Of a DNA stretch of 64,000 nt, positions 1 to 10,764 are shown in pieces. The stretch's first letter is position 1. Each line of letters starts with the position of its first letter. Origin of the DNA: Hippopus hippopus (Eukaryota; Mollusca; Bivalvia; Cardiida; Cardiidae); assembly GCA_946811185.2 (NCBI GenBank), contig OX328102.1, positions 51,685,619 to 51,749,618 on the forward strand, given 5' to 3'. The notes below the pieces were generated by a model, which saw nothing but the letters and a program-made list of their open reading frames with translations, was not told the DNA's origin and did no database searches. A program made the translations under genes and the position numbers.

Positions 1-2368
1 ATCGACAAGGTTCACCACAATGAGGAAACACGGGGCAAATCATACGTCGGTAGAAGGTGTTTCCACTACGTCGTCAGAAGGTGTGTCGCGAACTAGCCAA
101 TCAGGAACCATGGATGAAGACAAAAGTGAAGGACAGGCAAAATGTAAATAGGACAGATCTGTGAGGAGAATTAGTGATATAATTGTGTGTACAGGGTTTG
201 ATTGGCAAGAGATACTTGAATTATTAAGCTAGACTTACCTTTCTTAGAAGTAAGGCAAAGGTTGATCATAATTTCATCCGACACAAAACTCCCTTATTGG
301 CCCCACAGATTATGACGCAGCGTCAGCAATCCAGGTGGTCATATTTTAGAGTACTTATGGCGCAGTAGTTGCATAATTTTGTAAGGAATCGTTGGAAGGG
401 TGGTTGAGGGTGGGCTTGTGAGCCCTAAGGGAGTTTTGTGTTGGATGAAATTATGATCACTCTTCGCCTTACTTCTACGAAGGTAAGTCCAGCTTAATCA
501 TTCAATTTCATTCAACACATAAACTCCCTTATGGGCTCCACAGATTTTTTAGAGTTGATTACTTACAAAATGGGCTAGTAAAGCATAGAGAGAGGTGCTG
601 ACTTTCATTGACAGCAATTTTGGAATTCTACTATTCCAAAAGGAATTTGCGTGTCATATCTGCTCTGCTGTGAAGTATAGTATTAAGCAGGCTTGTGAGC
701 ATTACTCCGGTCAGCTGATAATATGACCTCTCTCAAACGCCCTCCCTCACGATGAATTTGTAACAAGGACGCCGATCTAATCCTATGCGGCTTGGAATTT
801 TCACAGTTTTAATAAGTAATTTATTACTATTTACAAGTATTTGTACTTTCCCATTATATTGATTATTGTAACAATACAAGATTTATCGTTTCCTCATACC
901 GATGTACAGTCGGGAATCTATTGCATACGTCCATATTGCAGTGAACTAGGCAGAGAAAGAGTTTCTTCATTGAGTACATCTTACAAAACCGGCTGATAAT
1001 TTTGTTTCGTGTATGTTAACATTCTTGTTTATCCATGTGCTGATTAGCCTGATATTCAACGATTGTTTTTGCTTAAATTTTGGTAATGGCCGTTTTTTTT
1101 TTAAAGAACCAATAATCCATTATAAAGTTAATATTTTTCTCCCAGATTTTTATACATTTGACTACACCATGTGAATAGAAATGCATCACAAGCCGCTGCT
1201 TCTGGTTTAGAATATTTAGAACCATATAAAAGAAGTTTGGCATTCAAACGTGATGCAACCAATTCTGTGTGCATATCTGGCTGTAAATACTTTCGTGATG
1301 CATGAAAACATTTGCATCTAGAATATCTTTCTAGAATATCATTTCCACTTCTACAGAGTTTTTTATGCCTGTTTATTTCTCACTTTGGCTATACGATATT
1401 CCGATATGTGTATATGCCGTTCAATGCACGGAATCATAGTGTCTCTTCCCACCATGATTCATAAACAACTTGTATCGTTCGTATGTTGTCGTATGTAGAC
1501 TTTTCTCATGTTCCTATTGAAGACGTGATCCTAGATTTCAAATCTTCTCTTATATTAATTTCTTTGAATTTTGATGTTCCTTTGATCAAAATCGCCTTGT
1601 TTCCAGTATTATTTAATCACATGTCCCATACATTTAAGTGCAGTAGCGGTATGGATTGTAATACTAATATGTGCTGGATTTAGCTTTACTTTCTTGTACC
1701 TTTGTTGTCAAGTCAACATTCCGATTGTACTCTAGGACTGGAGGTACGTTCAATTAACTGTAAGAAATGCTATGATAAGGCTATAATCGGCATGTTTCCC
1801 TCCCGCTGGCTTAAAACTGTGTTGGATATCGCACATCGGATTAATGAACCTTTAATTTCCTGGATTTACGGAAACGTACTGTTCTCCGTATCTTCATGTC
1901 ATAAAGCTGTAATATTCTTACACCTAAATCGCTACTGGATGCACTGTTCCTTTTACATTACGTAAGCAAGTCTTATGGCTATTACCAATGGAATTCACGC
2001 TCGCATGACTGTGTGACCCTAGATAAACGAGTTCATACAAGTTTCATGGTTCAGATTCCAAGACTGCATGAAGAGCCCATAACTAATGCCGTTTAATTAG
2101 TATTTATGTCCTCTGAAATGATTCTGAAATATTTACAAACCTCATATCTCGATCGAGTAATTAATAATCACCTGAAAGGTCAACAGAAGCTAACCAGCAA
2201 TCCTTCCTCAATACAGTAAGTGCTGAGTGCAGTGATTTTGTCTTAAAAATGACTTTCGTCAATGTAAAGCGAGTTAAAGAATTTCAGATGTTTAAATAAG
2301 TCCTATTGTATTTTCCATACTTCCTTGAGCTGAAATTATTTGATATGCATGCATTGTTGGTATCTATG
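1..2368 (+). repeat. Left inverted arm of copy A (about 550 outer bases missing)
   Basis: It pairs with the right arm (11,173-14,200) in inverted orientation at high identity with small indels. The inner edge is sharp: both arms share the stretch ending GGTATCTATG (2,359-2,368) and differ beyond it. Two short open frames (1,483-1,683 and 1,702-1,965) are conserved in copy B, and part of the second in the right arm. The second starts at TTG rather than ATG, and neither shows a domain, so I do not call them genes. Confidence 0.85.
225..510. repeat. Short inverted-repeat (MITE-like) unit nested in the left arm
   Basis: About 75 bases at 225-297 return inverted at 424-508. They include AAGCTAGACTTACC on one side and GGTAAGTCCAGCTT on the other, followed inward by the TTTCATCC / GGATGAAA motif. 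Further copies of the stem-end motif (ACTCCCTTATGGGC) follow at 510-545. The same unit lies in the right arm (13,142-13,427) and in copy B (about 56,002-56,286), so it predates formation of the arms. Confidence 0.6.
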
Positions 2369-3577
2369 TTGTTAAGGATTCATTTTCCCTCATGTAACGA
2401 TGAAGCCGTTTTACCACCCTGGAATTTCCAAGTCGAACTTATATTTGATATTCGGACTTAATCTATATTTATCCCCGGTTTCGCTCTTATTGTTGTATTG
2501 AGGGTTGTAGTTGTTCCAGCGTGGATTATTTTTGTCATCAGGGTGTGGGAAAAGGTTGACTCTGATTCCTACTGTAGTAATGATGGTCGTTGTTGCTGTT
2601 ATTTCCCTCCTCCCCTTTTCGCTGTGAATTTTTTTTTTTTTTTTCTTAAGTGAGGAAAGTCTTTGTTTACTTGAGACAATTTATCTCAGGCAGTATTTCT
2701 AAAAAAGAAATGTTGAATTAAAAGACGTTTACATGGGAAAGAGATATTTGCGCACATTTCCTCAACTCATTGGATTGTGCGACACACTATAGAAATGCCA
2801 GCGAGATGTCTTATGTATGTTTTTTTTTTTATATAGGGATGTTTAATGTCGGCAAAAATGCCATCTACTATCGAGACTTGTCAGTTTCGACACTCTTTTG
2901 TCGTTTAAATGTAAATTGAAGTGCGTTTAATTTATCCTGCTTTACTTTACCCTACAAAACAGAGCTACCCTTTGTAGTTAGATCCGTCTATACATCTTTT
3001 TTGTCAATGTCGAAGCTGTTGTTTGAAAAGTCATAAATGCGCAGCCATTTCTTTTCGAGTTTTTCCCATATTGGGCCTCTGCTTATTTCGCCTCAATAAA
3101 GCGTAGATCTCTAGTATCTCCATGGCCAGAATCACTGCTAAGGTCATGACACTGTAAGAGAGTCATTAATTTCCCGTGGTCGCTTTATCCCACCTTTTCC
3201 AGGTATTGTCTGTGATACTTTCACAGATAAGATATCTTTCTTCATGTTAATTATAGAATAGTTTAATGTGTATTGTGATTTTTGACACATTCCGTTTCTT
3301 GTTTTTTGGTTTTGAAGGACTAAACGACAGTAACTGCTACAAATCTTTAACTGAAGCCGATTGCTTACCTAATAACCAAATTCTTACAGTAGCACTGGTA
3401 TACAATGTTACCACGTGCATCGGAATTACACATTAGTATTCAGCAGCGACATAAGTCATATTTTTACTCTCAGACAACTTTCAACGATAAGAGAAAGTCC
3501 AGACTGACAAATTCTAATTAGTAAATTTAATTATCGTGTAAGTATTGTTAGATTTCTGTGAAGTATGCAAAGTCTGA
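2369..3577. other. Non-coding inner DNA of the long inverted-repeat element
   Basis: No supported gene. It contains T-runs near 2,630-2,645 and 2,821-2,832, which are the main length differences from copy B (58,146-59,354). Otherwise it is nearly identical to copy B. Confidence 0.6.
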
Positions 3578-3696
3578 AAGTGGAAAGTGTGCTTAACTGG
3601 AAACCAAGATGTTCTACTTGAAAAATCTATTATCGTAGTATATTAAGTCCCTCCACTACTGTTTATCACTCTCATTAGATTATCTTTCCAATACTG

Positions 3697-3924
3697 GGGT
3701 CCTGCGTGGTTCAGTTGTAAAGTGCAGGGCTTGTGACCTGGAGGCCTTTGGTTCGACTCTCATTGGATCCGCCTGGATTTTCGTGGAAGTGTCCTTGGGC
3801 AAGACTCTTCAGAGCCCAAGCCTAGTACTGGTGAAACCCAGGAAATACATGAATATGTGAGTTGTCCCTCTGATATGACTGAAACCATGTTAAAAGCGGC
3901 GTAAAACACCATTCAATCAATTAG
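3697..3924 (+). mobile_element. tRNA-derived SINE with target-site duplication
   Basis: The head is tRNA-like, with an A-box-like stretch (TGGTTCAGTTGTAAAGTGC) and a B box (GGTTCGACTC) about 40 bases later. A conserved-looking body (TTGGGCAAGACTCTTC) and a tail AAGCGGCGTAAAACACC followed by ATCA-like repeats come next. It is flanked by TCTTTCCAATACTG (3,683-3,696) and TCTTTCCAGTACTG (3,925-3,938), a 14 bp target-site duplication with one difference. The diverged repeat at 4,566-4,770 supplies the empty site. The family resembles mollusc tRNA-SINEs; I am not sure of a name. Confidence 0.85.
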
Positions 3925-4065
3925 TCTTTCCAGTACTGTTTTAATTCTATTAAGTCGACACCCTGTTGAAGGTAGGCAGTGCATTTAACCCTTTTACACA
4001 CAATCCTTATTTTTAACAATCCTGTAAGAGAGGGCTTCCAAAAACATTGTGGCTAAAGGAGAAAA

Positions 4066-5810
4066 TGCTGGTTCCAATCATATTATCCTTTTTTTCACAA
4101 TGTGTAGTACCCTGGCAAAAAAAAACTTCAGTTTATTTGTATCACTTTCGACATTGTTGCATTCAGGACCCTCGAACGGTCTAGAAACTGTGTTTTGGCA
4201 AAAAGATTTACTCTTATCCCGTTAAATGACTAAAATTAAACACTCAAGCCTGTAGTAAAAAAACCCAAATTTTGCTATTTCAAAAGTATTTTCATGGAAA
4301 AGATATCTCATTATCGGACATTGTACATCCAAGATCAGACTGCACGTTCTGTACAGTCTGATCTTGATCTACAGTGTCCGCAAAAGGTCCTTGAGTCGCG
4401 CCTAGCAGTCTAAAGGATAACTGGAAACCTGCTGGTTGTGATACTTTGAGAATCTCTTATCTCTGTAACTTATGATATCACAAGTCTGTTGATTGGTATA
4501 TCACTGATTGGATTATAATGTCTAATTGTTTGAAACATGTTAAATTAGTATACTGTTTACAAGAAGGAAAGTGTGCTTAACTAGAAACCAAGTTGTGCTA
4601 CTTGAAAAATCTGTTATCGTAGTATATTAAGCCATTCCACGACTGATTAGAGCTATCACTCTTATTGGATTATCTTTCCAATATTGTTTTAATCCTGTTA
4701 TGCCGACGCATACTGTTTAAGGTAGGCAGTGTATTTAACCCTTAACCACACAGTCCTTACTTTTAACAGTTATTTTAGTTGTCATCACACTACCTTTAAT
4801 TAAATTATCTTACAAATGATGTTAGGATTTGAATCCTGGAAACTCTACGTATCGCTTCTACATATCGCTAAAAAGTATGAAGTGTATTTCACTGGAAATC
4901 AATTAGTGATGCTTGAAAATTCTCTTCTTTTTTTTTTTTATTTTTTTTTTGACAATCCTGTTCTTTGATAGCAATCGTTAGCACCGATCATTCTATGATG
5001 TTAATATCGATAAAAAGCAATGAAATAGATATCCTGGTTTCTTTGATACTTTTAACTGAAATTCTTTCCATTATAAAAAAATAAGATGACATGTACAGAT
5101 GTGATATAACCGAAACTGAAATTTCTGTATACCCGTGTTAAGCTTAAGAATCTGATCAGCTAACAAAGGATCCGCTTTTTAAATTACTTCAAAGTTTTTA
5201 TTGGAGCAAATTAGTAGATCTCTTAAAATGTTGATAAATGGTAATTAATGACAAATGGTAGAACAACATTTGTTGGCCTTTCACTTCGGACAGCCGAAAC
5301 ACGTCATTTCGTTTTTAACGTTTTTACTCGTATTAATAGTTTTTCAAAAGTCTTCAAAACAAACTAACGAATGACCGAGTCAAATATTAAGTTAAGGGGG
5401 TAAAATTTTCTTTAAATGTGCTGTCAGTTAACATACTTCTCATCTCAATAATAACGGAGTTGGGAGATTTTTCAAGTAGTACAACTTGGTTTCTAGTTAA
5501 GCACAAATCTTTTAAACAGTATACCGATTTAACATGTTTCAAACAGTTTGACACTATAATCCAATCAGTGATATACCAATTAACAGACTTGTGATATCAT
5601 AAGTTACAGAGATAAGAGATTCTCCAAGTATCACAACCAGCAGGTTTCCAGTTAATTCTTTACCATATTATTTCTAGACTATTTCACATTGAAGACTCCT
5701 GCAGACAACAATATCCAAAGTGATACAAAATAAACTGAAGCTATTTGCCTGGGTACGACACATTGTGGAAAAAGGATAATATGCTTGTAACCAGCAGTTT
5801 ATCCTTTACC
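4066..5810. repeat. Foldback repeat nested in copy A
   Basis: 4,421-4,618 is the inverted counterpart of 5,463-5,660 (for example CTGGAAACCTGCTGGTTGTG against CACAACCAGCAGGTTTCCAG). Outer stems also pair: about 4,068-4,160 with about 5,700-5,797. The left stem is longer because it contains a short hairpin repeat (4,318-4,390). The loop (about 4,625-5,460) is AT-rich and holds no gene. The same structure lies in copy B at about 59,843-61,585. Confidence 0.75.
4318..4390. repeat. Short dispersed hairpin repeat
   Basis: AAGATCAGACTG and CAGTCTGATCTT form an imperfect stem around a short loop, flanked by GGACATTGTA and TACAGTGTCC. Related, more degenerate copies lie at about 40,450-40,510, 50,585-50,690 and 52,490-52,550, so it is a dispersed family. 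Confidence 0.6.
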
Positions 5811-5924
5811 CACAATTATCGTAAGCACACGAAACAAAACACTTTTTTTATAAAATGTGTTATCTTGTAACAAATCTCATGTATTAAAAACTACTACTAC
5901 GACTACTAATGATAATGATGATGA

Positions 5925-6370
5925 TGATACGTTAATGCATTAGAAAGCATTTAAAATCAAAGATTCTTTTTATTAGCAATTCAGCAACAAAACCTTGCTC
6001 AAACTTACTTTTCTCGTAAAATGGTCCAAATATTACAGATAAAATACATGTAGTTTTATTTTCAAAAATATCAATCAGACAATAATACTACGTGTTTTTC
6101 TTAATTAAGCATCTAAAATCATATATTCATTTTTATCAGCAATTCAGCAACGTAATACCTAATATAACTTTCATTTCTCGAGAAATCAAAGTAAATAAAT
6201 AAAAACAACCCCCCCCCCTAGAAATCAATAATATGATTATCTAAATTCTAATAAAAGACATATTAATGCATAATAAAGTTTATAAATACCATATCTTTAT
6301 TTTTTCAGCAATTCAGCAGTTCAGCTTTTAAATGTATATCTGCTGATCAGCAGGTTGCTGAATTCAGCAG
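5925..6370. repeat. Three degenerate ~165-170 bp tandem units with TCAGCA palindromes
   Basis: The block 'ATCTTT-ATT ... AGCAATTCAGCA' recurs at about 5,955-5,992, 6,118-6,150 and 6,285-6,320. It is followed by two perfect palindromes, CTGCTGATCAGCAG (6,340-6,353) and GCTGAATTCAGC (6,357-6,368). No coding frame. Present in copy B. Confidence 0.6.
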
Positions 6371-6397
6371 AAAATTCAGCATTTTAGGGAGTCCCCA

Positions 6398-7345
6398 TAC
6401 GAACGATGGAATTACATCGCTCAAGTTTTTTTTTTTTTTTTTGTATCAAACGATGAAATTACGTCGCTCAAGCGCTTATGCAAAATTTATATTACCCGTA
6501 CATCTTGGTTCTATTGACGATGGATTTACGTCGTTCAAGCAGAAGTTACTTCTATATCAAAGATTAATTAAGGTCTGATTCACGTCTTTACAGCTAAAAC
6601 TGCTTCTAGATTTACATCAAAGATTTATCAACGCTAATTAATTTCACATCGTTCAAACAAAAGTTACTTTAATATCTAAGATTTATTAAGGACTGATTTA
6701 CGTCGTTCATGCAACAATTACTTCTATATCAAAGATTAATTGATATTGGTTTTTTCAACGTTCTGACAAAAAGTAGTTCTATATCAAATAGCTGTAAACG
6801 ATGAATCTACGTCTCTGCAGCAAATTACACGTTTCGTGGCAATCTTGAACAGATTCACGACGTCCTAGCATTTACGATTGCTTTACATCGTTCATTTTTT
6901 CTATGTACAAAAAATTATCAAGGATGGATTTACATCTTTCAAGCCAGAGATGCTTCTATGTCAAAGTTCTTTTTATGATGAATTTACATCGTTCAAACAA
7001 ATATTATTTTTATGTCAAAGTTTTATCTAACATGGATTTACAATGTTCAATCAAAGCGTTGTTTCTATAACAAACATGTATTAATTGAAGGCGGATTTAC
7101 ACCGATAAAGCCAAAGTTGCTTCTATAGCCAAGTCCTATTAACTATGGATTTACATTGTTTAAGCAAAAGTGCTTCTATATCACAGTTCTATGAATGATG
7201 GATTTTCATCAAGCAGAAATTGCTTTAATATTCAAAATATATTAACGATGCACTTACATCGTACTTGTGAGTGAAAATTTCTTCTATATAGTTGAGGTTA
7301 TATTAAGGATGCCTTTACGTCGATTCAGCAAAATTTGGTTCTATA
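6398..7345 (+). repeat. Degenerate ~65 bp minisatellite with internal hairpins
   Basis: About 14-15 units follow the pattern ACGATGGATTTACGTCGTTC, then AAGCAAAAGTTRCTTC, then TATATCAAAG and a short AT spacer. Each unit core can fold through ACGA...TCGT. The unit edges have drifted and some units have lost the core. Conserved in copy B at about 62,172-63,118. Confidence 0.7.
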
Positions 7346-8280
7346 TCAATGTTTCCATTGACGATGCATTTACACTGTTTCAAAAGCACTACAAGTAAAA
7401 GATACCTACACATATGTGTACTTGGATACTACGTTTTCACTGTTATATGGCACCTTTATATTACACATTTACGTCAAGGGAAAAATAGTAACAGGACAGG
7501 AAGTTATGAATTGTATATGATTCAATCAACAGGAAATTGTTGAAAACCGTCGTTAAGTTGTCGAACTTCAAGGTAAATGTTATCTAAGCGTTCTCGTCAG
7601 GAGAAATCTATAAGTCGAAGGGCGAAATCTACAATGTAGAAAACTTGACTGCCATATCATAAGAATTCTTAATCTTGCATGGAAAACAAATTTGCTATGT
7701 TGAGCTTAGAAAGAAGCCATATTTGAGAATGATCAGATTTAATGTGGTTTAGCTGACATCCAATAAACAACACAAGAGCGCAAAGCAATCATGCAAACAC
7801 ATATAACTTAACAAACATGAAGTAAAGCACATTTGAATAAAGCAATTTCAACAAACAAATTATGACAAGAAAGTATAAGCATTAACCCTCAATTCAACCT
7901 TAGACAAATCTCCTCTCAAATGCCACGGTTAAAAAGCACATCACTTGACAAAGGAAAAATTGAGCATCAGAACATTCTATCCTTTGCCCAGTAACCTCAA
8001 TGATTAGAAATATTTGCGTGACTCAACAGAGGTTAATTCAAAGTCATCTGCTAACATTTATATTCTTGCAAAGGGTTAACGCTTAGCAAACTTCTTGACA
8101 GAGTTCTAAACATGCAAGTTATATACACATAAATGAGTGATGATTAATTACAAATGAAATAGGACTCCGACCAAGAATATCGCAAACCGCCAAATGATAG
8201 CCTCCAATATATATGCCAAATTATAATAATACATATAAAAATAGAAGCCAACAAATCAAATGGAAATTTCAACTTATAGT
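7346..8280. other. Non-coding inner DNA of copy A
   Basis: No supported gene. A 64-codon open frame at 7,349-7,543 has no recognisable domain and overlaps the end of the minisatellite. It is kept in copy B only because the copies are almost identical. Confidence 0.5.
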
Positions 8281-8282
8281 CC

Positions 8283-8565
8283 CTAACCCAACCTACCCAT
8301 TTTGGGTAGTATCACTTACTACTACCACAAGGAATAAACCCTCAATGAAGTAAGATACCTTCATTAAAAGGGACCCAATCACTCGAGAGGAAAAAAGAAA
8401 AATACATAAAAATTTGTGGCCTATTGAAAGGCTTGAAATTTCAACTTTAATTGAAACCCATACCAACCCGTTCCTAGGTAATATCAAATACTACTACTAC
8501 CCAGAGGAATAAACTCTCAATGAAGTAAGATACCTTCATTAAAAGGGGCCCCTCCCCATTCAAAC
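8283..8565 (+). repeat. Two-unit tandem repeat of about 175 bp
   Basis: A block containing GGAATAAACYCTCAATGAAG and ATACCTTCATTAAAAGGG occurs twice, at about 8,331-8,375 and 8,505-8,550, each preceded by an ACTACTACTACC-like stretch. The second unit ends in a C-rich tract. Confidence 0.65.
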
Positions 8566-8674
8566 ATAAAGAAAGCTGAAATTACCATCATCAGCCAACT
8601 ATGCAAAATTATAGCAAGAAATCCATATACTTAAAAAAAATCATATCCCAAAGACGAAAATGTATGCGTACAGC

Positions 8675-9058
8675 CTACTGTAGCATGTGTGCAACTGCAT
8701 TTATTAAAAAAAGTTTCAGTCTCCAGGTGCCCTCAGAATTGAGATGTAGGCCACCATCCTGTATGGCAAACATCTCCCTGACAGGTCTACCAAACTTAAA
8801 GAAAGGTCTGAACGAATGCAGGAACTGAATCTTTCTTAACGGACATAACCTTTTTAATTTCAAATTTATAAGCTTTGTCTTGTCCCCAGTTTTTTCATAA
8901 TCCAAAGGACGAGGAAGAATACTAGACAAAATAATATTAGTGTTTGAAATCTTATTTATCACTGTTACTAGGTTATAAAAGGCACTAAGAATTTCCTGAA
9001 CTGACAATGAGTTTACATCATTAGTTCCAACATGAATAATGGTGAATTTCGAAGACAC
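8675..9058 (-). CDS. SGNH/GDSL-type hydrolase fragment of the retroelement
   Basis: The 127-codon frame shows SGNH block III (HVGTNDV, residues 10-16) and block V (DGGLHLNSEG, near residue 100), carrying the catalytic Asp-x-x-His pattern. Block I (GDS) is not visible. There is no ATG: the first codon of this span is GTG, and the same frame stays open upstream to about 9,124, where it overlaps the end of the RT frame in the +1 register (reading ...NISRLTKHIERFP). The N-terminal third of the domain is therefore missing, and the fragment is fused out of frame to a truncated RT. SGNH domains of this kind occur as accessory ORFs in Ngaro and some LINE elements; their role is not settled. It is probably a decayed, non-functional piece. 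Confidence 0.7.
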   Translation of the reverse strand: MSSKFTIIHVGTNDVNSLSVQEILSAFYNLVTVINKISNTNIILSSILPRPLDYEKTGDKTKLINLKLKRLCPLRKIQFLHSFRPFFKFGRPVREMFAIQDGGLHLNSEGTWRLKLFLINAVAHMLQ

Positions 9059-9074
9059 TAGTACCGGAAATCTT

Positions 9075-10166
9075 TCAATGTGTTTGGTTAAACGAGATAT
9101 GTTTGTCTGGTGGAACGGACATGGTCATATTTTTGGTATTGAACAGAATACCTAAGAATATCATTACTTCTGATGGCTCACGCGCTTTGTCCATTGCTTC
9201 CTCTAAACCGCTCTTAAGAAAAATTTGTCTAGCCACATTAAAAGCAAAGGGAGCAATCTCTTTTTTCTCCACCCCATCAAAATCATCTAAATAGTTAAGC
9301 ACTACAAGGCCAATCTTCAACAACATGCAACTAAAGGCATTAGTAACCCGCTGACAGATATAAGCTGAAGAACGAAGACCCATTGGTAAGACGGTATCAC
9401 AGAAAATATGACCTTTCCATTGAAAAGATACTAAGTTATAATCCAACGGACAAATGCTAATTTGTCTGTAAGCTCTTTTCAAATCCAGCTTGTACATTAA
9501 AGCACCCTTTCCTTTACATTTTATTAAGGCAACAAAATCATCAATTTTAGGTAGGCTGAAATCAATAAATTCATTCAGATAGATATCACTTGAAATATGA
9601 CTATTGATACTAGAACCATTTTTTGAAAAACTTAATTCTAAAATCACCCTCCTCTCAGAGGGAGTAGACTTTGGAACTGAATTAAGGGGTGAAAGAATTA
9701 TTATGTCAGAGAAGGGATTATGAGAAAAAGGTCCCATAATAGCTCCAAAGCTAGCTTCTTTGAGAAGATAATTGTGAATATCTTCTGGGTAATCCAGTGC
9801 ACCTTTATGATTTTTTGGCATTTTGGGTTTAGTTATTGGACTAGTATCAACACTGAGCTTATCAGATGATCTAATTCCTGTGAAACCAATCGGAAAGCCA
9901 TATTTTAAGAATTGACAGACCCTTAAATCATGGTAATCATGCAGCATTCTTTTCATGAATTCTATATTGAATTTGGTGTTCACAGGAATTTTGCAACCTT
10001 GAAAATTAGGTTTCCCAGATGCTCTACATAAATTATGGATGCGAAGTTTATTGGAAGATGATACTGAAATAATAGGTTTTACAGATTTACATAATGTGCA
10101 ATTTTGTTCATGTTTATCCAAAGAATCATGCAGATTTTTCTTTAGCCAAAAAGACGGCAAAATCAT
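9075..10166 (-). CDS. Reverse transcriptase, DIRS/Ngaro type, C-terminally truncated
   Basis: A 363-codon frame starting at ATG; the frame is open further upstream to about 10,220, overlapping the gag frame. Visible RT motifs in order are SPLNSVPKSTPSERRVILEL (finger region, from about residue 159), LDLKRAYRQISI (motif A, near 225-236, with the first catalytic Asp), LPMGLRSSAYICQRVTNAF (motif B, near 261-279) and LNYLDDFDGV (motif C, near 290-300, YLDD). The KLDLKRAYR and FPIGFTGI/YPEDI-type upstream blocks are typical of DIRS-order RTs. The protein stops just after PPDK, where the connection and RNase H regions should begin. No stop or frameshift interrupts the RT core, so loss of the C-terminal half is the main lesion. 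Confidence 0.85.
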   Translation of the reverse strand: MILPSFWLKKNLHDSLDKHEQNCTLCKSVKPIISVSSSNKLRIHNLCRASGKPNFQGCKIPVNTKFNIEFMKRMLHDYHDLRVCQFLKYGFPIGFTGIRSSDKLSVDTSPITKPKMPKNHKGALDYPEDIHNYLLKEASFGAIMGPFSHNPFSDIIILSPLNSVPKSTPSERRVILELSFSKNGSSINSHISSDIYLNEFIDFSLPKIDDFVALIKCKGKGALMYKLDLKRAYRQISICPLDYNLVSFQWKGHIFCDTVLPMGLRSSAYICQRVTNAFSCMLLKIGLVVLNYLDDFDGVEKKEIAPFAFNVARQIFLKSGLEEAMDKAREPSEVMIFLGILFNTKNMTMSVPPDKHISFNQTH

Positions 10167-10203
10167 ATCAGCAGCATAATTATACTTTTTCAGATTGTGC
10201 TTT

Positions 10204-10764
10204 TTAGGTAGACAAAGTCATGCAGATGAATGAGGACAAGCCGTTGAACATTCTGGGTGATTGAGCTCTTTTTTGTCTTTTTGCCAGCAAGAAGCACAGA
10301 CATGCTTTGCAAATCGTACTCTCCCATTTTTGTACCGTATGTGATTCCTTAAAAGAGCATTTATTGGCACAAAACCAAAGCTTATTTTCTGCTTTTGGCA
10401 CGCTAGAACTACCTTGAGAAAAATCTGTTGAAGGTCGGAATTTACGTGAACTTGAAGCTAAAACAGTATTTTCAATGTAGGTAAAATCATCACCCCAACG
10501 TCTATAACCTAACTCTATCTCCCGCAAAACTGCAGCATACAAGGACTTCAAAATAGGAAATTCATAAGCGTTATTCAGGTACATCAACCTCTTTAGAAAC
10601 TCTAACCGACCCGACCTCTCTGCAGAACTAATATGTTTCTTTGAAATTATTTCTAACTCTCCTGCTACGAACATATTAAGTTCCAGTTTGTCAAAGTTTA
10701 AAGCGTTGTTGACAAACTCAAACCTAAGATGTGTGTGTGGGTAATACTGTGGATCCACTACCAA
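10204..10764 (-). CDS. gag-like ORF1 protein of the retroelement, N-terminally incomplete
   Basis: A 186-codon frame directly upstream of the RT. The first codon of this span is TTG, and the frame opens after a TGA about 45 bases upstream with no ATG, so the N-terminus is lost or replaced. The central stretch (LKRLMYLNNAYEFPILKSLY, then REIELGYRRWGDDF) looks like the helical core of DIRS/Ngaro ORF1 proteins. The C-terminal part has a Cys/His cluster (CANKC ... H ... CKAC), possibly zinc-binding. It ends ...MTLST-stop. The RT frame is open across this stop in the +1 register, a gag/pol overlap of about 18 bases. The assignment rests on position and general resemblance. Confidence 0.6.
   Translation of the reverse strand: MVVDPQYYPHTHLRFEFVNNALNFDKLELNMFVAGELEIISKKHISSAERSGRLEFLKRLMYLNNAYEFPILKSLYAAVLREIELGYRRWGDDFTYIENTVLASSSRKFRPSTDFSQGSSSVPKAENKLWFCANKCSFKESHTVQKWESTICKACLCFLLAKRQKRAQSPRMFNGLSSFICMTLST

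Larger units (their letters stand above)
3578..4770 (+). repeat. Direct repeat pair; the first copy is split by a SINE
   Basis: The stretch at about 3,582-3,696, continued at 3,939-4,020, is repeated in the same orientation at about 4,566-4,770. Landmarks are GGAAAGTGTGCTTAACT, ATCGTAGTATATTAAG and GGTAGGCAGTG. The second copy has no SINE and so preserves the empty site (TCTTTCCAATATTG near 4,673-4,686). Confidence 0.75.
8675..10764 (-). mobile_element. Ngaro/DIRS-type retroelement remnant (gag - RT - SGNH)
   Basis: Three minus-strand open frames run in the order gag-like, reverse transcriptase, SGNH hydrolase, within 2.1 kb. RT sequence features place it with the DIRS order. An SGNH-type ORF is reported for some Ngaro elements, which favours Ngaro. 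RNase H, tyrosine recombinase and terminal repeats are missing or unrecognised, so the element cannot be complete. It lies wholly inside the long inverted-repeat element, 400 bases from the inner edge of the right arm, and its direction faces away from that arm. Confidence 0.75.

Noticed and set aside
1483..1965. Two short frames in the left arm as genes
   Set aside because: One begins at TTG, no domains are visible, and the right-arm copy breaks them; conservation in copy B only reflects recent duplication.
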